In this document: piece by piece, positions 41,607 to 49,977 of the stretch
Position numbering within the stretch: position 1 is the stretch's first letter
Layout: each line of letters opens with the position of its first letter
The notes under the pieces: model-generated
Seen by the model: the letters and a program-made list of their open reading frames with translations, nothing else
Told to the model about the DNA's origin: nothing
The model's database searches: none
NCBI GenBank assembly: GCA_003217735.2
Contig: CP031585.1
Span: 5,473,501-5,537,500 of the forward strand
Direction: 5' to 3'
Source: Marinibacterium anthonyi
GTDB taxonomy: Bacteria; Pseudomonadota; Alphaproteobacteria; Rhodobacterales; Rhodobacteraceae
Length of the DNA: 64,000 bases
Position numbers and translations under genes: made by a program

Positions 41607-44405
41607 TCAGTGTGCCTCGGCCCAGTTGGCGCCCTTGCCGGCGTCGACCACCAGCTTCACGTCCAGCTTGACCGCCGGATCGGCGGCGCCTTCCATGATC
41701 TCCTTTGCGCGCGGGATCAGGTCGTCGACCGCGTTCTCGGCCACTTCGAACAGCAGTTCGTCGTGCACCTGCAGCAGCATCTTCGCCGGCAGGCCTTCGA
41801 TCGCGGCGGGCATCCGGATCATCGCGCGCCGGATGATGTCCGCCGCCGTCCCCTGGATCGGCGCGTTGATCGCCGCACGCTGGGCAAAGCCCGACCGGGG
41901 GCCTTTTGCGTTGATCTCGGGCGTGTGGATCTTGCGGCCGAACAGGGTCTGGACGAATTCGTGTTCCCGGGCAAAGCCGCGCGTGTCGGCCATGTAATCC
42001 TTGATCCCCGGAAACCGTTCGAAATACCGGTCGATAAAGCCCTGCGCCTCGGCCCGCGGGATACGCAGGTTGCGCGCCAGGCCAAAGCCGGAAATCCCGT
42101 AGATCACCCCGAAGTTGATCGCCTTGGCCTGCCGGCGCACGTCCGGCGTCATCTGGTCCAGCGGCACGCCGAACATCTCGGACGCGGTCATCGCGTGGAT
42201 GTCCAGGCCGTCGGCAAAGGCCTGCTTCAGCTCGGGGATATTGGCGATATGGGCCAGGATACGCAGCTCGATCTGGGAATAGTCGAGCGACACCAGAACG
42301 TTGCCCGGTTCCGCCACGAAGGCCTCGCGGATGCGCCGCCCTTCCTCGGACCGCACCGGGATGTTTTGCAGGTTGGGATCGGTCGACGCCAGCCGCCCGG
42401 TGTTCGCCCCGGCAATGGAATAGGACGTGTGAACGCGCCCGGTGTCCTTGTTGATGTGTTCCTGCAGCGCATCCGTATAGGTCGACTTCAGTTTCGACAG
42501 CTGGCGCCAGTCCAGCACCCGCCCCGGCAGGTCGTGTTCGGTCGCCAGGTCCTCCAGCACGTCGGCCGGGGTCGAATACTTGCCGTTCTTCCCCTTCTTG
42601 CCGCCGGGCAGGGACATCTTGTCGAACAGGATCTCGCCCACCTGGCTTGGCGATCCGACGTTGAACTTTTCGCCTGCCAGCTCGTGGATCTCGTGTTCCA
42701 GCGCCGCCATCTTCTGGGAAAACGCGTTGGACATGCGCGACAGCGTATCGCGGTCGACCTTGATCCCGTGCATTTCCATCGTCGCCAAAACCGGCACCAG
42801 CGGGCGTTCCAGCGTTTCATAGACCGTCGTGACCTTCGCCACATGCAGCTGCGGCTTGAACGTCTTCCACAGGCGCAGCGTGATATCGGCGTCCTCGGCG
42901 GCATAGGCCGTCGCCTTGTCGACCGGCACCCGGTCGAAGGTGATCGCCGATTTTCCCGACCCCAGCAAAGGCTTGATCGGGATCGGCGTGTGCCCAAGAT
43001 ACCGTTCGGACAGCGTATCCATCCCGTGGGTATGTTCGCCCCCGTGCATCGCGTAGGACATCAGCATCGTGTCGTCGATCGGGTCCACCCTGACCCCGTA
43101 TCGGGCAAAGATCTTGGCGTCGTATTTCATGTTCTGCCCGATCTTCATCACCGCCGGGTCCTCAAGAACGCCCTTCAGCGCATCCAGGGCGTCGTCCAGC
43201 CCCATCTGCCCCTCGGCCAGTTCGTCGGACCCGAACAGCCCTTCACCGGCTTCGGCCCTATGGGCCAGCGGCAGGTAACAGGCCTTGCCCGGTTCCACCG
43301 CCAGCGAGATCCCGACCAGTTCGGCGATCATCTCGTTCAGGCCGGTGGTTTCGGTGTCCACCGCCACCCAGCCCCGTTCGCGGATCTGCGCGATCCAGGG
43401 CTCCAGCTCCTCCATGCTGGTCACGGCGGTGTATTCGGCATCGTCAAACGACGGCATCTCGGGCGCCGCCTCGGTCTCGGCCTTCGGCGCTTCCACCACA
43501 GGGGCCTCGACGCCCGTCTGTTCGGCGATCCGCTTGGTCAGCGTGCGGAACTCCATTTCCGTCAGGAAGCCCAGCAGAACCTCGGGATCGGGCGCCTTCA
43601 CCTCAAGATCGTCCAGCGTGAAATCCAGCGGTGTCTTGCAATCCAGCTGCACCAGCTGGCGCGACAGGCGGATCTGGTCGGCATTGTCGATCAGCGTCTG
43701 GCGGCGCTTGGGCTGCTTGATCTCGCCGGCGCGGTCCAGCAGCGCATCCAGGTCGCCGTATTCGTTGATCAAAAGCGCGGCGGTCTTGATCCCGATCCCC
43801 GGTGCGCCCGGCACGTTGTCCACCGAATCCCCGGCCAGCGCCTGCACGTCGACCACCCGGTCGGGCCCGACCCCGAACTTGGCGCGCACACCGTCGACCC
43901 CGATCCGCTGGTTCTTCATCGCATCCAGCATCTCGACCCCGTCGCCGACCAGTTGCATCAGGTCCTTGTCCGAACTGATGATCGTCACCCGCCCCCCGGC
44001 CTCGCGCGCCTGGCAGGCCAGCGTCGCGATGATGTCGTCCGCCTCGAAGCCCTCAAGCTCCTTGCAGGCGATGTTGAACGCCTCGGTCGCGGTGCGCGTC
44101 AGCGGGATCTGCGGGCGCAGATCCTCGGGCATCGCCTCGCGGTTGGCCTTGTACAGGTCGTACAGGTCGTTGCGGAAGGTGTGCGACCCCTTGTCAAAGA
44201 TCACCGCCACATGGGTCGGCGCGTCCGGCCCGTGGTTGTCTTCGACATAGCGGTGCAACATGTTGCAGAACCCCGCCACCGCGCCGATCGGCAGCCCGTC
44301 GGACTTGCGTGTCAGCGGTGGCAGCGCATGGTAGGCCCGAAAGATGAAGGCCGACCCGTCGATCAGGTGCAGATGGCACCCCTTGCCGAAGGATGTATCA
44401 CTCAT
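41607..44405 (-). CDS. polA: DNA polymerase I
   Basis: A 932-residue three-domain polymerase for Okazaki fragment processing and repair. The 5'-3' exonuclease (about 1-300) has LHLIDGSAFIFRAYHA and GDSVDNVPGAPGIGIKTAA. The 3'-5' proofreading domain is intact (VAVDTETTGLNE, GQNMKYDAKIF, YAAEDADITLRLW). Polymerase motifs are DYSQIELRILAHIA (A), RRQAKAINFGVIYGISGFG (B) and QVHDELLFEV (C). ATG 44405 follows AAAGGAA. This start codon overlaps, on the opposite strand, the ATG of the small exported protein gene at 44404, so the two genes share their start region. Confidence 0.97.
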   Translation of the reverse strand: MSDTSFGKGCHLHLIDGSAFIFRAYHALPPLTRKSDGLPIGAVAGFCNMLHRYVEDNHGPDAPTHVAVIFDKGSHTFRNDLYDLYKANREAMPEDLRPQIPLTRTATEAFNIACKELEGFEADDIIATLACQAREAGGRVTIISSDKDLMQLVGDGVEMLDAMKNQRIGVDGVRAKFGVGPDRVVDVQALAGDSVDNVPGAPGIGIKTAALLINEYGDLDALLDRAGEIKQPKRRQTLIDNADQIRLSRQLVQLDCKTPLDFTLDDLEVKAPDPEVLLGFLTEMEFRTLTKRIAEQTGVEAPVVEAPKAETEAAPEMPSFDDAEYTAVTSMEELEPWIAQIRERGWVAVDTETTGLNEMIAELVGISLAVEPGKACYLPLAHRAEAGEGLFGSDELAEGQMGLDDALDALKGVLEDPAVMKIGQNMKYDAKIFARYGVRVDPIDDTMLMSYAMHGGEHTHGMDTLSERYLGHTPIPIKPLLGSGKSAITFDRVPVDKATAYAAEDADITLRLWKTFKPQLHVAKVTTVYETLERPLVPVLATMEMHGIKVDRDTLSRMSNAFSQKMAALEHEIHELAGEKFNVGSPSQVGEILFDKMSLPGGKKGKNGKYSTPADVLEDLATEHDLPGRVLDWRQLSKLKSTYTDALQEHINKDTGRVHTSYSIAGANTGRLASTDPNLQNIPVRSEEGRRIREAFVAEPGNVLVSLDYSQIELRILAHIANIPELKQAFADGLDIHAMTASEMFGVPLDQMTPDVRRQAKAINFGVIYGISGFGLARNLRIPRAEAQGFIDRYFERFPGIKDYMADTRGFAREHEFVQTLFGRKIHTPEINAKGPRSGFAQRAAINAPIQGTAADIIRRAMIRMPAAIEGLPAKMLLQVHDELLFEVAENAVDDLIPRAKEIMEGAADPAVKLDVKLVVDAGKGANWAEAH

Positions 44406-44886
44406 GCCGACGTTCCTTTTCACGCGCGCGGTTCCGAACGCGCTACGGATAGCAATTGTGGGGCTGATTGCCACCCTCCCCATGCCGCTTCTTGCCGATG
44501 AAGCCTGCACTTTGGCCAATGACTGGTGCGTGCCCTTCGTCGGATGTCTGGAAGACGGCAGCCTGCACTTCGTCGGCCGCACCCACGGGCGGCGCGATGG
44601 ACCCCTGGCGGCCCGGACCTCGCAAGGCGCGCAATGCACCGGCACGTGGAAGCGCACGATCGTCGGCGCCGGCAAGGCCGGCTTTTCCTGCGACGACGGG
44701 CGGGCGGGCAACGTGCTTTACACCTATTTCGACGCCCCCACCGGCACGGCGGTCGGCCGGGGCAGCACCGAGACGGGCGAACGGCTGATCTTCTTCTCGG
44801 GCCGCGCGATCCGGGATTTCATGTCCGCCGACGGCACCTTCGACCCCGACCTGATCGGCTGCGTGTCCGAGGCCTTGCTGTCCTGA
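44404..44886 (+). CDS. Small exported hypothetical protein
   Basis: A 160-residue protein with a Sec signal (NALRIAIVGLIATLPMPLLA, mature from about DEACTLAND). Cysteines are in EACTLANDWCVPFVGCLEDG, QCTGTW, FSCDD and IGCVS, suggesting disulfides in the periplasm. No family was recognised. GAAGGAT lies eight bases before ATG 44404, inside the 5' end of polA, so its promoter must also lie within polA or be shared. The initiating ATG overlaps the polA ATG in a CATG tetramer. Confidence 0.7.
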   Translation: MPTFLFTRAVPNALRIAIVGLIATLPMPLLADEACTLANDWCVPFVGCLEDGSLHFVGRTHGRRDGPLAARTSQGAQCTGTWKRTIVGAGKAGFSCDDGRAGNVLYTYFDAPTGTAVGRGSTETGERLIFFSGRAIRDFMSADGTFDPDLIGCVSEALLS

Positions 44887-45211
44887 CAATCATCGGGGAA
44901 TGCTGCGTTGAGGCACATCCTAAGGGTGATTACTGTTTGCGTGGACATTATATGAGGGGTTACTTTAATGACATGAATTCGCCGCAATACCGTTTATTTT
45001 CAACGGCATCCGCGAAGGCAGAAATACATCTATAAGACGAATTAACTATTGATCGGATCTCTACTTCAGGTATTTTGGAATCACGCGGCACCACGTGCCG
45101 CAGCCGAAAGGCGCAGGGATAACTACTCAGCACCGGAGCCGTAAGGTTCTGGAAAGAAACAGCAAGGCCACGTCACGGATCATTCGGCGGGCCAACTGGT
45201 TGGAGAGTATT
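44887..45211. other. AT-rich intergenic region upstream of the first Hint gene
   Basis: This 325-base stretch has clearly lower GC than its neighbours (runs such as TTACTTTAATGACATG and CATCTATAAGACG) and no credible gene. It contains GCGGCAC-CAC-GTGCCGC, a 7-bp stem, and promoter-like AT-rich segments (for example TATATG near 44950). It probably carries the promoter and a long leader of the gene at 45212, or is recently acquired DNA. Confidence 0.45.
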
Positions 45212-46291
45212 ATGCCTGATCGCTCGACAGATTTGGACTCTGTCTACGACTATGGGGGAAGTCTTGTTTCTCTCGGTTCCAATATCATAGTTTCCTCTTT
45301 CTCTGGCCCGTCTACGGCGACTCTGGAATTCGACGACGCCGATGACGATTTCACCTACGAGCCGACGGAGGCGGCAACCTTCAATGGCGAAACCGTCACA
45401 GCCACGGCGGCCGGCACTGTCGTAGTGGGGATCAACCTTGGCGTCTTGCGCATCAATCTGGATGAACCGGTACCCGTCAACGTCATCGAAACAACGGGCG
45501 GCACCTACGTCGAGTACCCCGAATCGCAGCCCTCTGAACTGCTGGACGGGCTGGTCACCGAGATCCTGAACACCCCGCTGATCGGACCCGTCCTAAGCAG
45601 TCTCGGCATCACCGACGTGGCGGCCTATGTCGAACAAAACGCGCTGCTGACCTTCACGCTGGATCAGGACATCGCGATCCCGGTCTGCTTCCGGTCCGGC
45701 ACGCTGATCCTGACGAAATACGGTCAGCGCCGCGTCGAGGATCTGCAGGTCGGCGACGAGGTCATCACCCGTGACAACGGGTTCCAGCCGATCCGCTGGA
45801 TCGACTGCACCCGGGTCGAGGCAAAGGGCGCCTTCGCGCCTATCGAATTCCTGCCCGGAACCATCGGCAATGACGAAGCGCTGTTCCTGTCCCCGGAACA
45901 CCGGGTGCTGATGACCGGCTGGGCGCCGGAGCTGCTGACGGGCGAACCCGAGGTTTTCGTCGCGGCCAAGCACCTGGTCAACGACGGAAATATCCGGATC
46001 TGCCCCGGTGGCCACGTGACCTATGTGCACTTCATGCTTGACCGGCACGAGATCGTCTTCGCCAACGGGGCGCAATGCGAATCCTTTCATCCCGGCGACG
46101 TGGGCCTGCGCGCCATGGACCGCGACGCGCGTTCGGAACTTTTTGCCCTGTTTCCCCATCTGGCCGAAATGAACCTGCTGGCCACGCGCAAGACGGCGCG
46201 ATTTGACACCAAGCGGGCCGTGGGGGCGGCCATAGGCAGGCTGTCCATGGGCGGAGCGGTCAACACGACCGAATTCCGGGTCGAACGCTGA
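45212..46291 (+). CDS. Hint (hedgehog/intein) domain protein
   Basis: A 359-residue protein with a Hint_2 domain from about 158 to 310. It begins at Cys159 (VCFRSGTLILTKYGQRRVED), continues LQVGDEVITRDNGFQPIRWI, LSPEHRVLMTGW, FVAAKHLVND and VTYVHFMLDRHEIVFANGAQ, and lacks the terminal His-Asn of splicing inteins. The N-terminal 150 residues are acidic, beta-rich and without a classic signal peptide, as in many large roseobacter Hint proteins suspected of type I secretion or self-processing. TGGAGAG precedes ATG 45212. A second Hint gene converges on it. Confidence 0.85.
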   Translation: MPDRSTDLDSVYDYGGSLVSLGSNIIVSSFSGPSTATLEFDDADDDFTYEPTEAATFNGETVTATAAGTVVVGINLGVLRINLDEPVPVNVIETTGGTYVEYPESQPSELLDGLVTEILNTPLIGPVLSSLGITDVAAYVEQNALLTFTLDQDIAIPVCFRSGTLILTKYGQRRVEDLQVGDEVITRDNGFQPIRWIDCTRVEAKGAFAPIEFLPGTIGNDEALFLSPEHRVLMTGWAPELLTGEPEVFVAAKHLVNDGNIRICPGGHVTYVHFMLDRHEIVFANGAQCESFHPGDVGLRAMDRDARSELFALFPHLAEMNLLATRKTARFDTKRAVGAAIGRLSMGGAVNTTEFRVER

Positions 46292-46592
46292 CCAGCCCGG
46301 CGTGCCATGAACAGCGGCGATCCGCCCCCGGCAGATCGCCCGGGCATCGGCGTCTTGCGGGAAATCTCCCCGGGGCGATGCGCAACCAGACCCGCATCCC
46401 GCGCATCCTCCGTCCCGCAAACCCCGGTGCCCACAAACACCGCGGCGACCGATGCCTGTATTCTAGGTCCGTTCGCTGCTGAAACACATGGAATACATCG
46501 GGGGAATCCACCTTTCCCACGCACGGGACACCCCCGATGTTGCCGGAAGGCCGCCTCTTCCTCATCCCGAAAGCGGCGGTCTCCCGGCGTCT
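46292..46592. other. Intergenic region between convergent Hint genes
   Basis: This 301-base gap has no credible gene. It holds a large inverted repeat (46496-46539) and otherwise GC-rich unremarkable sequence. Confidence 0.5.
46496..46539. terminator. Nested hairpin between the convergent Hint genes
   Basis: CATCGGGGG (46496-46504) pairs with CCCCCGATG (46531-46539), with an inner TCCC/GGGA stem around ACGCAC. It is well placed to stop transcription from both sides, but no T-run follows. Confidence 0.5.
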
Positions 46593-47543
46593 TCAAGCCG
46601 CGAGTGGCTTGCCTGCCCGTGCCAGGCGGGCGCGGATATCGGCCGGCACCAGCCTGGCCGCCGAAATCCGGACCCGGTCCATTTCCCCGATCGTGCGTTC
46701 CTCGCCGAACAGGTCCAGGTATTCGGCGAAATTGTCAAAGGCCCGCCGTCCGACGTAGTCGATAAAGCTTTCGGCCGGCGCCCCGTTGGCCAGGATCACG
46801 TCATGCGCTTCGGTTTCCAGGTGGTAATAGGTGAACCGTTCGGCCAGCCGGTCCTGCGGCTCCCAGCGGATGGTCGTCCCGTTGACCAGCGCGCTGGCAT
46901 TGATCGCCAGGTCGTCCACCACCATCGCATGATCGCCCGTCACCAGCAGATCGCTGTGCGGCACCCCGTCCCCCAGCGCCCCGGCCGTGATCCGCACCGG
47001 CACGAACCGGTCCGTCGGGGTGAAAGCCCGCATCACGGTCTGCCGTCCCACCCAGATCACCGGCACCGCCCGCCCATCGGCGGTGTGCAACAGGTCGCCG
47101 GTCTTCAGCGTCTCGACCGCCCGTTCGCCTTGGGGCGTCGTAATCAGCGTGCCGGTGGCAAAACATTCCACCAGCGGCGCGAAGTCGATTCCGCCGCCTT
47201 CGAAACTGTCCGGGAAGTCCTCGATCGGCGCGGACGACACGACATAGAGCGTGTTGTTGAAGGACGAATTCGTCAGCACCATGAAGTCCTGCCCGTCAAC
47301 GGTGATATAGCCGGCATATTGCCCGGCCACCCCCGCCGCGCTGGTGACGTTCTCGTTCAGCTCGAAAACGTCGTTGTCCAGCGCCCCACCGTCCGTCGTG
47401 GTGATCGTGGTCGATATCGCCGTGGGGCTGTCGTCGATGGCGGGCGGCCCCTGCAGCCCGCTGACGTCCCCTTCGATCAGCGTGTAGGTGCCGTTGTCAT
47501 ACGAATAAAGCGCGGCCGAGTTGATGTCGTAAGATGCAGTCAT
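46593..47543 (-). CDS. Hint (hedgehog/intein) domain protein, second copy
   Basis: A 316-residue protein. ATG 47543 is preferred over ATG 47549 because AAAGGCA lies at good spacing. The N-terminal 120 residues are acidic and Thr/Asn-rich (for example TVDGQDFMVLTNSSFNNTLY), and the Hint_2 domain starts at Cys127 (ECFATGTLITTPQGERAVET), with DLLVTGDHAMVVDD and THYH-like RFTYYHLETEAHDVILANG, then ESFIDYVGRRAF and a basic C-terminus. It differs greatly from the first Hint protein outside the domain core, so the pair is not a recent tandem duplication. Function unknown. Confidence 0.85.
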   Translation of the reverse strand: MTASYDINSAALYSYDNGTYTLIEGDVSGLQGPPAIDDSPTAISTTITTTDGGALDNDVFELNENVTSAAGVAGQYAGYITVDGQDFMVLTNSSFNNTLYVVSSAPIEDFPDSFEGGGIDFAPLVECFATGTLITTPQGERAVETLKTGDLLHTADGRAVPVIWVGRQTVMRAFTPTDRFVPVRITAGALGDGVPHSDLLVTGDHAMVVDDLAINASALVNGTTIRWEPQDRLAERFTYYHLETEAHDVILANGAPAESFIDYVGRRAFDNFAEYLDLFGEERTIGEMDRVRISAARLVPADIRARLARAGKPLAA

Positions 47544-48149
47544 CGTCATTGCCTTTCGTTGGGTCGGAAGGTGTCGTGTCGCTTCCGAAAGGGGGGCCCG
47601 CGGATTGGCAGGCCGGTCAGAACGAACTGGGCAGGCGCACGGGATCGGCCCCGTGACAGCCACGGGCAGGCGGCGCAGCCATGATGCGTCTTCGAAAGTT
47701 GCGGTATCCGGCCGCACGACCGGGCCACCGCGGCAAAGCGCACGGAATGGCGGTCGTTTCGGTCCTCTGATGCGCGCTCGGTCGCTCCCGCCAGGGGCGG
47801 GCTTGGGCTGCCGGCATGACGCACTCTGCAAAAGTCGAACCACTGACCAAATTCATTCCGGGCAGGATCATCGTATCACGGTTTGGTGTCATCAAAGACG
47901 GGTCGTGACGGTGCGGGCGGAAATCTGCCACGGATCGCGCCGGACCGCTGCGCGCATGCCTGGCTCACCCGGGGGCGGGATTGGTTAACAATTTGTTAAT
48001 GCGTGATTTTTCGTGTCGGATCCGGACGGGCGGCCATCTGGCTGCGCCGGATTTTCGCGGATCTCGATGTACAAAACGGACAATTCGCGGTGCCGGTCTT
48101 GTACAAAACGGTCAGAACAGCTGTGCCGACCGCGGGGGCGCGGTGCGGA
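47544..48149. other. 606-bp intergenic region with operator-like repeats
   Basis: There is no credible gene. Visible are TTAACAA-T-TTGTTAA near 47985-47999, and two direct repeats of TGTACAAAACGG at 48068 and 48100. The left half is GC-rich and presumably holds the promoter of the second Hint gene. Confidence 0.45.
48068..48114. repeat. Direct repeat of a TGTACA-containing 15-mer
   Basis: TGTACAAAACGGACA (48068-48082) and TGTACAAAACGGTCA (48100-48114) differ at one base and are 32 bp apart, three helical turns, so both would face the same side of the DNA. This spacing suggests a cooperative protein-binding site. Confidence 0.6.
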
Positions 48150-48329
48150 TCAGGCCGCGTCCTCAAAGCCTTTCAGAACGTATTTGCAGTCGCAATACGG
48201 GCATTCCACGTAGCCGGTTTCGGCCGGGATGCTCAGCCAGACGCGCGGATGCCCCAGCGCGCCTTCGCCGCCGTCACAGGCCACGCGGCTGGTTTCCACG
48301 ATCTTGGTTTCAGGCGCCTCGATGGTCAT
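48150..48329 (-). CDS. Zinc-finger domain protein (NDUFS6/COG4391-like)
   Basis: A 59-residue protein. The zinc site is formed by [19 protein letters not shown] (Cys and His) and [12 protein letters not shown] (CxxC), as in the small zinc-finger proteins related to the mitochondrial complex I subunit NDUFS6. GAGGATT precedes ATG 48329. In alphaproteobacteria the relatives assist complex I assembly or stability. It is divergent from the ABC ATPase gene. Confidence 0.85.
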   Translation of the reverse strand: MTIEAPETKIVETSRVACDGGEGALGHPRVWLSIPAETGYVECPYCDCKYVLKGFEDAA

Positions 48330-48431
48330 GCGCAATCCTCTTCGACAGGCTGCACCCGGGCGGTTGCCGGGCAGCGGGTAAGAAGCTAAGTCGCGTTATG
48401 CGCCAAGCCAGTTACAGGAGCAAGTGTCGCG

Positions 48432-49361
48432 ATGTCCCAGGACGCCATCCGGATCGAAGGTCTGCGCAAGACCTATGCAGGCGGCCGGGGCCAGGCCCCG
48501 AAAGAGGCTTTGAAAGGGGTCGACCTGGCCGTCCCCCGCGGCTCCGTCTTTGGTCTTCTGGGGCCCAATGGCGCCGGAAAATCCACCCTTATCAACATCT
48601 TGGCTGGCCTGGTGATCAAGTCCGCCGGCAAGGTCGAGATCTGGGGCTTTGACCAGGATCAGACCCCCCGCCAGTCCCGCGCCGCCATCGGGGTGATGCC
48701 GCAGGAACTGAACCTCGACCCGTTCTTCTCGGCCCGTGGCGCGCTGGACGTGCAGGCCGGCCTGTACGGCGTGCCCCGCAACCAGCGCCGGACCGACGAG
48801 ATCCTGGACCTGATCGGGCTGTCCGACAAGGCCGACGCCTATTCCCGCACGCTTTCGGGGGGCATGCGCCGGCGGCTTCTGCTGGGCAAGGCGCTGGTGC
48901 ACGCGCCCAACGTTCTGGTGCTGGACGAACCCACCGCCGGGGTGGACATCGAACTGCGGCAGATGCTGTGGACCAACGTCCGCCGCCTGAACGAACAGGG
49001 CATGACGATCATCCTGACGACCCATTACCTGGAAGAGGCCGAAGAGATGTGCGACGAGATCGCCATCATCGACCAGGGCCAGGTCGTCGCCCGCGACAGC
49101 ACTGCCAATCTTCTGGGCCGACTGGACGGAAAATGCATGGTTATTCAACCTGATAGCCCAACGTCGATCTTGCCGGACGCCCCCGGCATCGACGCCGCCC
49201 TGCGCCCCGACGGGTCCATCGCGCTCAGCTACCGCGCCCGCGCCACCACCGCCGAGGAAGTGCTGACCGCGGTCCACGCGGCCGGCATTTCCATCCGCGA
49301 CGTGCGCACCGAACAGGCGGACCTGGAGGACGTTTTCCTGTCGCTCACCGGGTCGGGCTAG
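48432..49361 (+). CDS. ABC transporter ATP-binding protein, ABC-2 export type
   Basis: A 309-residue ATPase of the YadG/NodI/CcmA-like group. Walker A is GPNGAGKST, the Q-loop is GVMPQELNLD, the signature is LSGGMRRR, and Walker B is VLVLDEPTAGVD, with the H-loop His in TTHYLEEAEEM. A C-terminal extension of about 80 residues is normal for this group. These ATPases energise export of polysaccharides, lipids or drugs with an ABC-2 permease, but no permease gene lies beside it: the next gene converges, and upstream is the divergent zinc-finger gene. Confidence 0.92.
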   Translation: MSQDAIRIEGLRKTYAGGRGQAPKEALKGVDLAVPRGSVFGLLGPNGAGKSTLINILAGLVIKSAGKVEIWGFDQDQTPRQSRAAIGVMPQELNLDPFFSARGALDVQAGLYGVPRNQRRTDEILDLIGLSDKADAYSRTLSGGMRRRLLLGKALVHAPNVLVLDEPTAGVDIELRQMLWTNVRRLNEQGMTIILTTHYLEEAEEMCDEIAIIDQGQVVARDSTANLLGRLDGKCMVIQPDSPTSILPDAPGIDAALRPDGSIALSYRARATTAEEVLTAVHAAGISIRDVRTEQADLEDVFLSLTGSG

Positions 49362-49386
49362 GGAAAAGTATCTCAGATACTTTTCC
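49362..49386. terminator. Perfect hairpin abutting the ABC ATPase stop
   Basis: GGAAAAGTATC and GATACTTTTCC form an 11-bp perfect stem around TCA, starting at the base after the TAG. It lies between convergent genes and shares the outer GAAAA/TTTTC with the palindromes at 19506-19579. Confidence 0.7.
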
Positions 49387-49405
49387 TCGTGGGGGGCGGC
49401 GCGCT

Positions 49406-49870
49406 TCAGGCCGGATCGATGCGCAACTGGTAGCAGTTGTTCCGCGCGGATCGCACATGAACACAGACAACCCTATGATCCTGCAGGATTTTCCAGGCCC
49501 TCTCCGCCAGCTTTGCGCTTGGCACCACGGCGCCGGTGCCATAGACGATGCGCTCGTCGGCGGAATATCCCTTGATCAGGTAATCGGGCGAGGTGGTCAG
49601 GATCTGCGGCACCTCCGTCCCGCCGCCCGCTTCACAGGGATCCCCACACAGAAAGATCGGCCCGGTCTCGGCATAGGGCTGCGTCTTCGAAAACGGCCTA
49701 TGCGCCAGGATCAGCATCGGCGCGCCCTCGGGAATCAGCTTCAGACAATGGCGGCAGGGGTTGCCCCCGCCGTCCGACACCACCCGTTCGGGCGCGTTTC
49801 CATAGGCATCCGGGCCGCCCGCCTGCAGCTTGCGGACCTCGTCAGTGGGCAGGGGAATGTAGGTGAGCAT
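49406..49870 (-). CDS. DUF1203 domain-containing protein
   Basis: A 154-residue cytoplasmic protein with the DUF1203 features NPCRHCLKLIPEGAPMLILA and FLCGDPCEAGGG and a C-terminal VCVHVRSARNNCYQLRIDP. The cysteines suggest metal binding. GGAGATA precedes ATG 49870. It is divergent from dnaE2, with 107 bases between. Function unknown. Confidence 0.88.
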   Translation of the reverse strand: MLTYIPLPTDEVRKLQAGGPDAYGNAPERVVSDGGGNPCRHCLKLIPEGAPMLILAHRPFSKTQPYAETGPIFLCGDPCEAGGGTEVPQILTTSPDYLIKGYSADERIVYGTGAVVPSAKLAERAWKILQDHRVVCVHVRSARNNCYQLRIDPA

Positions 49871-49951
49871 GGGCTATCTCCTTTCCCCGCAACCATTTCC
49901 CGAACCCGCACCTCAAGCGACCCGAACCATGCGCCTTCGGACTCCACTGCG

Positions 49952-49971
49952 GAACAAAACGTGAATATACT
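49952..49971 (+). promoter_or_regulatory. LexA (SOS) box and -10 element of dnaE2
   Basis: GAAC-AAAACGT-GAAT (49952-49966) matches the alphaproteobacterial LexA direct repeat GAAC-N7-GAAC at seven of eight fixed bases. It overlaps TATACT (49966-49971), a good -10 box six bases before the ATG. Repression by LexA and a leaderless mRNA are inferred. Confidence 0.6.
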
Positions 49972-49977
49972 ACCCCC

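Noticed and set aside
41439-44501. A 1,020-codon plus-strand frame opposite polA
   Set aside because: Low-complexity Arg/His/Gly/Val composition and full coverage of a well-conserved polymerase gene on the other strand.
47605-47988. Open frames in the 47544-48149 gap as genes
   Set aside because: Frames on both strands have Arg/Pro/His-rich shadow composition, no ribosome site and no recognisable motif.
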